A stretch of 28,507 nucleotides of DNA from the NCBI GenBank assembly GCA_050291585.1, contig JBNKKA010000039.1:1-28507 (forward strand), given 5' to 3'. The DNA is from JASJCL01 sp050291585 (GTDB lineage Bacteria > Desulfobacterota > Desulfobacteria > Desulfobacterales > Desulfosarcinaceae). The stretch's first letter is position 1, and each line of letters starts with the position of its first letter. The notes under the pieces are model-generated. The model saw nothing but the letters and a program-made list of their open reading frames with translations, had not been told where the DNA came from and did no database searches. Below are positions 22,709 to 28,507 of the stretch, piece after piece. The position numbers were made by a program, and so were the translations under genes.

Positions 22709-23770
22709 GTGGTGAGCAGCTCGGCTTTCCCAAAACCCCTCATCATCCCCATCTTCATCCCTCACCAGGGCTGCCCCCACCGCTGCAGCTTCTGCAACCA
22801 GACCGCCATCACGGCCGATTCCGCGCCGGTGGACCTGGAAACAAGCATTGAACGCTATTTAGCCTACGCCAGCGCCAAACGCGGCCCAGCCCAAGTGGCC
22901 TTCTACGGTGGCAATTTTCTGGGGTTGGACCGCTTGGCGGTCACCACCTTGCTGGAAAGACTCAACCCTTGGCTGGAGAACGGGCAGATCGCCGGCATCC
23001 GCTTCTCCACACGACCGGATACCATCACCCAAGAGCGCCTCGGCTGGATCGCCCCCTACCCCGTCGACACCATCGAACTCGGCGTTCAATCAATGAACGA
23101 CACCGTCCTCCACCGGACCCGGCGCGGACATACGGCTGCCGACACCCGTCACGCGGTGGAACGCCTTAAAAACCACTCGTACCAGATCGGCATCCAACTC
23201 ATGCTGGGCTTGCCCGGAGACAACGCCAAAAGCGCGCTTGACAGCGCAGAGGAGGTGACCGCGTTGGCGCCCGACTTCGTGCGTATCTACCCCACCCTCG
23301 TGCTGGCCGGCAGCCCCTTAGCAAACACCTACAAAGCTGGCGACTACACGCCCCTATCCCTGGCGGAGGCCGTGGACCAGGCCAAAGCCCTGGTGCGCCG
23401 CTTTCACCATTACAACATCCCCGTTATCCGCCTGGGCCTCCAGGCCGCCGACGGCCTGGAAGACCCCGCCATCGTCTTGGCCGGCCCCTACCATCCTGCC
23501 TTCGGCCACATTGTCTACGCCAGCCTCTACCGTGATGCGGCCCACGCCCTGTTGGCGCAGGCAGCGCCGCTTCCGGAAACACCCGTTCTGAAGGTCCACC
23601 CCCGCCATCTATCTCGGCTTCAGGGTCTCAACCGCGAGAACCTTGCGACCTTGCGACACCTTTTCAACCGCCCCCGGCTGAACATACAAGCCGACAAATA
23701 TCACCCCATCGACGAAATAACCTGCGGCGAGTCCAAGGCCTCCATTTGGTCGCGCCTAAGCAAACACTAG
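22709..23770 (+). CDS. Radical SAM protein, Elp3-like
   Basis: A 353-residue radical SAM enzyme. The [4Fe-4S] motif is C22-x3-C26-x2-C29 (GCPHRCSFCNQ). It is followed by FYGGNFLGLD, STRPDTI and DTIELGVQSMNDTVL, which match the Elp3/NifB-like branch. The C-terminal part carries VLAGPYHPAFGHIVYA and no acetyltransferase domain of full Elp3. Its substrate is unknown; tRNA or another large molecule is possible. The start is GTG at 22709 or 22712, with only a weak ribosome site. I recall similar genes next to rnc in Firmicutes, so the pairing may be conserved, but I cannot check it here. Confidence 0.85.
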   Translation: MVSSSAFPKPLIIPIFIPHQGCPHRCSFCNQTAITADSAPVDLETSIERYLAYASAKRGPAQVAFYGGNFLGLDRLAVTTLLERLNPWLENGQIAGIRFSTRPDTITQERLGWIAPYPVDTIELGVQSMNDTVLHRTRRGHTAADTRHAVERLKNHSYQIGIQLMLGLPGDNAKSALDSAEEVTALAPDFVRIYPTLVLAGSPLANTYKAGDYTPLSLAEAVDQAKALVRRFHHYNIPVIRLGLQAADGLEDPAIVLAGPYHPAFGHIVYASLYRDAAHALLAQAAPLPETPVLKVHPRHLSRLQGLNRENLATLRHLFNRPRLNIQADKYHPIDEITCGESKASIWSRLSKH

Positions 23771-23829
23771 CTTGGACCTTCAGGCAAACCGGGAGTTGAA
23801 TAAAAAGACCTAACTAGGGTAAAATAGAC

Positions 23830-24660
23830 GTGACCATGAAAAGGTTTCAATCGGATCGGGAGGCCTACCTCAAGCGCCTCGACTATTCAGGGACCTTACG
23901 ACCAACAGCGGAGGATCTCGCGACCCTTCACCGCGCCCAAATATCCAGCATCCCTTTTGAGAATTTTGATATTTGTCTGGACCGCACCATCTCTCTCGAA
24001 CCCGCAGCACTTTGCGACAAGCTGATCCATCACCCTCGCGGCGGTTATTGTTTTGAGCTCAACGGGTTGTTTCTCCTTGCCTTAGGATGGTTTGGATTCG
24101 ATGCGCGCCCTCTACTGGCAAGGGTGCATGTCTCCGGGACGCCTGGGGGACGCGGGCATCAGATTACGCTCGTCAATCTTAAGGGGCGCCAGTGGATCGC
24201 TGACGTAGGGTTTGGGCACCGCGGTCTGCGCTATCCGATTCCCCTGGAACTCGATCGACCCAGCACCCAATGTGGCTGGCAATATCGTCTGACGAACGCC
24301 GGACCTTTCGGGACCATGCTGCAAACCAGGTCCCAGGAACGATGGCAAGACCTCTACAGCTTCGATCTGGGCTATGTGTTCCCACAGGACATCGCCCTCG
24401 GGCATCACTTTACAGCGACCCACCCCAGCTCAATATTTACCTCTACCCGTGTGGCGGTTCTTCCGGTCAAAGGGGGGGTTAAAACCCTGAACAACCTGAC
24501 CTTGAAGCAAGTGACGACAAAAGCGGAGACAGTACAGGAATTGGCTGAAGGTCGAGCCTATCTCGAAGCCTTGAAGCGCCATTTCGGCATCGAGCTGGAC
24601 GTCCCTTACGAGGCTTTGCACCCGTTGATAGACAAAAAACAGGACCCCACCAAGTGTTAA
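23830..24660 (+). CDS. Arylamine N-acetyltransferase
   Basis: A 276-residue enzyme of the NAT family, which transfers acetyl (or another acyl group) from CoA to arylamines or related compounds. The Cys-His-Asp triad is complete: C74 in RGGYCFELN, H110 in GGRGHQITLV and D125 in ADVGFG. The N-terminal HRAQISSIPFENFDI is typical. Residue numbers assume the GTG start at 23830, which has AGGG about ten bases upstream; ATG 23836 is the alternative and would drop two residues. The physiological substrate in an anaerobe is not known, and detoxification or natural-product acylation are both possible. It stands alone, followed by the sulfur cluster. Confidence 0.92.
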   Translation: MTMKRFQSDREAYLKRLDYSGTLRPTAEDLATLHRAQISSIPFENFDICLDRTISLEPAALCDKLIHHPRGGYCFELNGLFLLALGWFGFDARPLLARVHVSGTPGGRGHQITLVNLKGRQWIADVGFGHRGLRYPIPLELDRPSTQCGWQYRLTNAGPFGTMLQTRSQERWQDLYSFDLGYVFPQDIALGHHFTATHPSSIFTSTRVAVLPVKGGVKTLNNLTLKQVTTKAETVQELAEGRAYLEALKRHFGIELDVPYEALHPLIDKKQDPTKC

Positions 24661-24717
24661 TCCTTGTTAATGCTATACCTCTATAACCGGATATTCATCC
24701 ATAAACAGGAGGCGCAC

Positions 24718-25263
24718 ATGCAGCAAATCGAAGAAAAGATCGAGGCGCTCAAATTGCAAATGGAAGCCATGCAGGGCCGCGCTCCGGAGAACAAGCTTGC
24801 CATGGTGGTCTTCAGCGGCGACCTGGACAAGATCCTCGCGGCCCTGGTGATGGCCACCGGGGCGGTGGCCATGGGCATGGACGCGGTTCTCTTTTTCACC
24901 TTCTGGGGCACGCCGGTCCTTCGGGACAAAAACAAGAGCGTGGGTGGCAAGGACATCATGGGCAACATGTTCGCCGCCATGCTGCCCAAGGGCGCCCGGG
25001 ACGTCAATCTCTCCCAAATGAACATGGGCGGGCTGGGAACCGCCATGATGAAGGCCCTGATGAAAAAGAAGAACGTGGCCTCCCTGGAGGAGATGTTCGC
25101 CCTGGCCGAGGAGTTGGGGGTGCGCATCGTGATCTGTGAAATGTCCATGGATCTCATGGGGTTCAAGCGCGAGGAGATGATCGACTACCAGCACCTGGAG
25201 TATGGCGGTGTAGCCAGGTTTTTGGAGGAGGCCGGTAAAAGCAAGGTTCAGCTCTTCATCTAG
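24718..25263 (+). CDS. DsrE/DsrF-like sulfur-relay protein
   Basis: A 181-residue protein of the DsrE/peroxiredoxin-like group (DsrE2 type). A short N-terminal coiled coil (IEEKIEALKLQMEAM) precedes the DsrE fold, recognised from LAMVVFSGDLDKILAALVMATGAVAMGMDAVLFFTFWG. The sole cysteine is C140 in VRIVICEMSMDLMGF, at the position of the persulfide-carrying Cys of DsrE2. In sulfur-oxidising bacteria such proteins pass sulfane sulfur to or from TusA. A hydrophobic stretch (43-62) might suggest a membrane association. The ATG at 24718 has AGGAGG six bases upstream; an earlier TTG at 24664 is not needed. It is first in a same-strand cluster with TusA-like and rhodanese/MBL genes. Confidence 0.88.
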   Translation: MQQIEEKIEALKLQMEAMQGRAPENKLAMVVFSGDLDKILAALVMATGAVAMGMDAVLFFTFWGTPVLRDKNKSVGGKDIMGNMFAAMLPKGARDVNLSQMNMGGLGTAMMKALMKKKNVASLEEMFALAEELGVRIVICEMSMDLMGFKREEMIDYQHLEYGGVARFLEEAGKSKVQLFI

Positions 25264-25351
25264 TGTCCATCCAGAAACACCACCTCTCACACGGATTCAC
25301 CATTTCTGAATGGACCCAATCTTAGCATCAATCAAACCAGGAGGTTCGCCA

Positions 25352-25594
25352 ATGAGTGATGAGATTAAAATCAGCAAGACCTTGGATCTTAAGGGACTGG
25401 CCTGTCCCATGCCGGTGGTCAAAATCAGTAAAGGCATCAAAGAGGTGGAAATCGGCGAGATGATAGAGGCTCACACAACCGACCCGGGTTCCCTGACCGA
25501 TATCCCGGCCTGGGGCCGCACCACCGGGCACGAAATCGTGGAATCCAGCCAGGACGGGGACGACATTCGCTTCATCATTCGCCGAACCTCCTGA
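25352..25594 (+). CDS. TusA/SirA-family sulfur carrier protein
   Basis: An 80-residue protein with the TusA signature LDLKGLACPMPVVK and a single cysteine, C18, in the CPxP motif. In this family the Cys carries a persulfide, which is passed between sulfurtransferases, DsrE-type proteins and rhodaneses. AGGAGG lies seven bases before the ATG at 25352. Its neighbours, DsrE-like upstream (89-base gap) and rhodanese/MBL downstream (42-base gap), indicate a sulfane-sulfur transfer role and not the tRNA thiolation role of E. coli TusA. It is a short complete protein with nothing odd. Confidence 0.93.
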   Translation: MSDEIKISKTLDLKGLACPMPVVKISKGIKEVEIGEMIEAHTTDPGSLTDIPAWGRTTGHEIVESSQDGDDIRFIIRRTS

Positions 25595-25636
25595 AACGCT
25601 ATCACATTTCCTAAACCAAGGATAAGGGAGTGAGAC

Positions 25637-26785
25637 ATGGCACTCGGAACTTTTAGCGCCGCAGAGATGTTCGACTGGCTAGTCAAGCGGGATGCGTTTT
25701 TGTTGCTGGACGTGCGCAACGATGTGGAATTCGGCCGTTTCAAAGTGGAAGGCCCCTACCCCGTGGAGATGGTCAATGTGCCCTACATGGAGTTCATCGA
25801 GTTTGAAAACCAGAGCGTGGCCAAGGTTCCCCGGGACAAAAAGGTGCGCATCGTCTGCGCCAAGGAGGGGTCCTCAAAATATGTGGGCGAGATCCTGGTC
25901 AACCACGGTTTTACCGACGTGGCCCACCTCAAGGTGGGTATCAAGGCCTGGGGTAACCTCCTGTCCCCCGTCCGGGTTGCCCAAGGCGACGGGTATGAAC
26001 TCTACCAGTTCAGACGGCCCGGCAAGGCCTCCTGCAGCTACGGGCTGATCAGCGGCAAGGAGATGATGGCCTTCGACCCTGCCAAAAATCTGGATTTTTA
26101 TATCGATTTCGCCCAGAGCAAGGGCTGCCGGCTCACCAAAACCTTCGAAACCCACCGTCAGGCCGACTATATCTCGGGCAGCGACGGGCTGCGGCAACGC
26201 AGCGGGGCTGAGATCGTGGCGCCGGAGGGGGATTTCAAGGCGGCCGTCTTCCCCTACACCCCCGCCCGGCATGGAGAGGTGCATCGCATTGGCAGCGACG
26301 GTCCCAAAGTTGAGGTGATCCACACCCCCGGTCACACGCCCGGTTCCACCTGCTACCGCATCGACGGCCGATATCTCATCAGCGGCGACACCGTCTTCAT
26401 CAAGTCCATCGGACGGCCCGATCTGGGCGGCATGGCCGAGGCCTGGTCCCAGATGCTGTTCAAGACCATGACCGACATTCTCCTCGAACTCCCACCAGAC
26501 ACCCTCATCCTCCCGGGCCACTACATGGACTGGGAAGAGGCCGACGAGAACCTCACCTTCGCCGCTTCCATGGGCCGGATCAGAGAGCTCAACGCCGAGA
26601 TCTACGGCATCGACAATGAAAAAGCGTTCGTCGCCTTTATCAAGGCCAATATTCGCCCCCAACCCGAGGAGTACGCCAAGATCCGCGAGATCAACGCCGG
26701 GCTGGTAGAGGTGGACGAGGCGGAGCAGGAGATCATGGACATCGGCAAAAACGAGTGTGCCGCCAGCATGCATGCGGCTCGGTAG
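25637..26785 (+). CDS. Rhodanese / MBL-fold fusion, candidate persulfide dioxygenase-like hydrolase
   Basis: A 382-residue two-domain protein. Residues 1-110 form a rhodanese domain with active-site C74 in RIVCAKEGSSKY. Residues from 120 on are an ETHE1-like MBL domain. Its metal residues are H173 (THRQADY, 172-178), H233 (TPGHTPG), D251 (SGDTVF) and H295 (LPGHYMDW). The usual THxHADH motif is degenerate, with Q175 for His and Y178 for His. The three ligands used by mono-iron ETHE1 (H, H, D) are kept. Fusions of these domains oxidise or cleave glutathione persulfide and release thiosulfate or sulfite. Fe binding and dioxygenase activity are inferred; under anaerobiosis a different role, such as persulfide hydrolysis or transfer, is likely. 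It is the last gene of the cluster and a terminator follows. Confidence 0.9.
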   Translation: MALGTFSAAEMFDWLVKRDAFLLLDVRNDVEFGRFKVEGPYPVEMVNVPYMEFIEFENQSVAKVPRDKKVRIVCAKEGSSKYVGEILVNHGFTDVAHLKVGIKAWGNLLSPVRVAQGDGYELYQFRRPGKASCSYGLISGKEMMAFDPAKNLDFYIDFAQSKGCRLTKTFETHRQADYISGSDGLRQRSGAEIVAPEGDFKAAVFPYTPARHGEVHRIGSDGPKVEVIHTPGHTPGSTCYRIDGRYLISGDTVFIKSIGRPDLGGMAEAWSQMLFKTMTDILLELPPDTLILPGHYMDWEEADENLTFAASMGRIRELNAEIYGIDNEKAFVAFIKANIRPQPEEYAKIREINAGLVEVDEAEQEIMDIGKNECAASMHAAR

Positions 26786-26839
26786 GGCCTTGCCGGGTGC
26801 GGTTGGGCCCATATGCTCCAGGTCGACGATTCACTCGAA

Positions 26840-26877
26840 CCTGAGAGGCCCGCCCGTTTCCAGGCGGGTCTCTCAGG
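26840..26877. terminator. Bidirectional stem-loop between convergent genes
   Basis: A 15-base-pair stem with one G-T wobble: the left arm (26840-26854) ends CCCGCC and the right arm (26863-26877) begins GGCGGG. On the plus strand it is followed by GAAATTTTGC, a short T-run. It lies between the rhodanese/MBL gene (ends 26785) and the substrate-binding gene on the minus strand (ends 26901), and probably terminates both. Confidence 0.75.
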
Positions 26878-26900
26878 GAAATTTTGCGCTGGGGTGAAGG

Positions 26901-28088
26901 TCAATCCGCCGCTGGCACATAATCCGCGGTGGCCAATTCTGGCGGCCAGATGGTCTCGAAGCGTCCGTCCTGGATTTGAAAAACCTGGGTCTCAGAATCA
27001 TTCTGTCGTTTGAAATTACCATAGTCCTTGAACTCGATCTGTCCAAAGGGGGTCATCAATTGGGTTTCCCCCAGGGCGGCCCGGATGTCGGGGCTCGCCA
27101 AGGAGCGCGATCGCTTGAGCGCATCGGCACTCACCAATAGGGCTGAGTATGCTTCTGCGGCATGATAGTCGGGCTCCATGGAATGCCGTTTGACAAATGC
27201 ATCCCGAAATTTCTGGGCCATGGGGTTTTGGCCCGAGGTTGACCACAGGGTGGCCGTTACAAGTTTTTCCGATGCCGGTCCAGCCAGGCGGCTGAACGCC
27301 TCATGGGTAAAACCACCGGCCCCGCCGCACAAGAGGGCGCTCAGTTGCATCTCCCTTGCCTTACGGGTCAGGAGGACCGCATCCTTCAGGTAAGATACCA
27401 TGAAGATCACATCGGGTGGGTTGTCGCGGATGGGACTGAGCACCTTTTCCAGATAGCCAAGGCTGGTGGCGTCTTTGAAATAGGGGTGGATGCTGTTTAG
27501 CGCGATCTCATTGGAACGGCAGAAGGCCGTCATGCGCCTCGCCCCGTCGGTGCCGTAGGGGCTGTTTTCATAGACAATCGAGATGGATCTCGGCTTCACC
27601 TTTTCGAGAAGAAATGCCTCCAGCGCCTTGGTATACTCGCTGGCGGGCGGGTTGAGACGATAGATGTTTGCCAGGTTGTGCTGGGTGATGTGGTCATCCG
27701 CGGCGGTACATACGAGAAAGGGGGTCTCCATCCCGTTGGCCGTGAATGCCATGTTCAGCGTGTTGCTGCTCGAATAGCCGCCCACCAACATGACGACCGC
27801 TTTCTGTCGGATCAAGGTTTTGACCACCTGAACGCCGGTATCCGGTTCTCCTCGATCGTCGGCAAAGCTTAGCTGCAACGGGCGCCCATTGATACCGCCA
27901 TCCCCATTGATCTGTTCGAGGGCCATCTCAAAGGCGAACTTCATCATCTCCGCATAGGCATAATCCGCCCGGTGAACGACGCCCACCAGGACGGGCTCCG
28001 CCGCAGTCGCGGCAGGGATGAACCAAGAGGCGACAACCAGGATGGTGCCTGCCAAGGCAAGTAGATACCGATGAGGCAAAAACCGCAT
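26901..28088 (-). CDS. ABC transporter substrate-binding protein, branched-chain amino acid (LivJ-like) family
   Basis: A 395-residue periplasmic binding protein. A signal peptide (hydrophobic segment 9-25, cleavage near A29-A30 in TAAEPV) precedes the two-lobed type 1 binding fold, recognised from VGVVHRADYAY, EMALEQINGDGGINGRPLQL, GGYSSSNTLNMAF and DYHAAEAYSALLV. Family members bind amino acids, amides, urea or aromatic acids for import. A strong AAGGAGG precedes the ATG. No permease or ATPase gene is in the window, and terminators lie on both sides, so it is an orphan here and may work with a transporter or sensor elsewhere. The ligand cannot be named. Confidence 0.88.
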   Translation of the reverse strand: MRFLPHRYLLALAGTILVVASWFIPAATAAEPVLVGVVHRADYAYAEMMKFAFEMALEQINGDGGINGRPLQLSFADDRGEPDTGVQVVKTLIRQKAVVMLVGGYSSSNTLNMAFTANGMETPFLVCTAADDHITQHNLANIYRLNPPASEYTKALEAFLLEKVKPRSISIVYENSPYGTDGARRMTAFCRSNEIALNSIHPYFKDATSLGYLEKVLSPIRDNPPDVIFMVSYLKDAVLLTRKAREMQLSALLCGGAGGFTHEAFSRLAGPASEKLVTATLWSTSGQNPMAQKFRDAFVKRHSMEPDYHAAEAYSALLVSADALKRSRSLASPDIRAALGETQLMTPFGQIEFKDYGNFKRQNDSETQVFQIQDGRFETIWPPELATADYVPAAD

Positions 28089-28134
28089 GATGGATTCCTC
28101 CTTCCTAATGTTATGCTACTCCTCAAATGTGCAA

Positions 28135-28150
28135 CCCCTGGCACCAGGGG
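28135..28150. promoter_or_regulatory. Short perfect inverted repeat upstream of the substrate-binding gene
   Basis: CCCCTGG and CCAGGGG are perfect arms separated by two bases, centred about 55 bases upstream of the ATG. This is the size of an operator half-site pair, possibly for ligand-dependent control. A role is not proven. Confidence 0.35.
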
Positions 28151-28488
28151 CGAAGAGATCTGGGCGCGCAGCGATCGTCGATCAGGGTCGGGGCAGGAGA
28201 AACAGGCCAGTTCGGCATGAGATCTGAGCGAGGCGAGGGCAGTGGTTTACAACAAGGGGTGCGCTGTTAATGGCTATGGGGCGTATCAGTCTGTGGTGGA
28301 TGTCAGTCGCAACGAGGGCGGCGTGTGAATTCAGACCTGTCGGTAGGCAATGGATGGGCTAGGCGGACACCATTGACCTAATCTTTCCACAATTCGCGTT
28401 CGACATAAAGTCCAATTTGGTTTCCATCGCCACCTGGCAGGGCGCATGGCATCCATACGCCACCCGCCGCATGAAAATAAAATAAGAT
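28151..28488. other. Non-coding stretch at the right edge
   Basis: About 340 bases without an open frame I would defend on either strand, and with no RNA gene or repeat I recognise. It probably holds the promoter of the substrate-binding gene (minus) and the end of the neighbouring unit. Confidence 0.5.
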
Positions 28489-28507
28489 CCCCCGCCCTGG
28501 AAGGGGC
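28489..28507 (-). terminator. Partial minus-strand terminator cut by the window edge
   Basis: CCCCCGCCC (28489-28497) faces GGGC at the edge (28504-28507); the rest of the right arm lies beyond the window. On the minus strand the stem is followed by GATCTTATTTTATTTTC, a T-rich tract. This suggests a minus-strand gene ending just to the right. Confidence 0.5.

Overview
The window reads as a piece of chromosome from a Desulfobacterota (sulfate-reducer-like) bacterium. That is an inference from moderately high GC, a stand-alone precorrin-2 dehydrogenase next to ccsB and hemA, a DsrE/TusA/rhodanese sulfur-handling cluster, and an ATP synthase whose membrane (Fo) genes sit apart from the F1 genes. 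There are no rRNA or tRNA genes, insertion sequences or CRISPR arrays that I can recognise.

Layout, left to right. 1-3700: a truncated amidohydrolase (-), a zinc-ribbon protein, a Tat/lipobox M48 metalloprotease with TPRs, trmL, and a GntR/FadR-family regulator (-). 3700-3960: an AT-rich divergent promoter region with four copies of a TTAGCGAAT-like repeat and a heat-shock-like promoter. 3961-6546: clpB, followed by a small unknown ORF. 6851-10010 (-): an IF-2B-family protein lacking the expected catalytic residues, an ArsB/NhaD-type transporter, and a cytidylate-kinase-like protein with its own terminator. 10061-14273 (-): a self-contained Fo operon, atpZ-atpI-atpB-(four-hairpin c)-atpE-b'-b, with a promoter candidate at one end and a strong stem-loop at the other. 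14274-14731: a lower-GC stretch with no convincing gene. 14732-19389 (+): DHH phosphoesterase, RNase Z-like hydrolase, precorrin-2 dehydrogenase, CcsB and HemA. 19467-24660 (+): fabD, dksA, a PHP phosphoesterase, rnc, an Elp3-like radical SAM protein and an arylamine N-acetyltransferase. 24718-26785 (+): DsrE-like, TusA-like and rhodanese/MBL fusion genes. 26840-28507: a bidirectional stem-loop, an orphan substrate-binding protein (-), and a non-coding end carrying the cut half of a probable minus-strand terminator.

The most unusual object is the 324-residue rotor protein at 11777-12751. It is four ATP synthase c-subunit hairpins in one chain, with the ion-binding glutamate kept in hairpins 1 and 4 and replaced by glutamine in hairpins 2 and 3. 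Beside it is a normal 82-residue c subunit with a two-carboxylate, Na+-type site (E32, E65, S66, T67, Y70). This predicts a mixed rotor with fewer ion sites than hairpins, probably Na+-coupled. Other points of interest are a rhodanese/MBL fusion whose metal site is reduced to the set used by mono-iron persulfide dioxygenases, and several enzymes that have lost expected family residues (IF-2B-like, DHH, FCD regulator).
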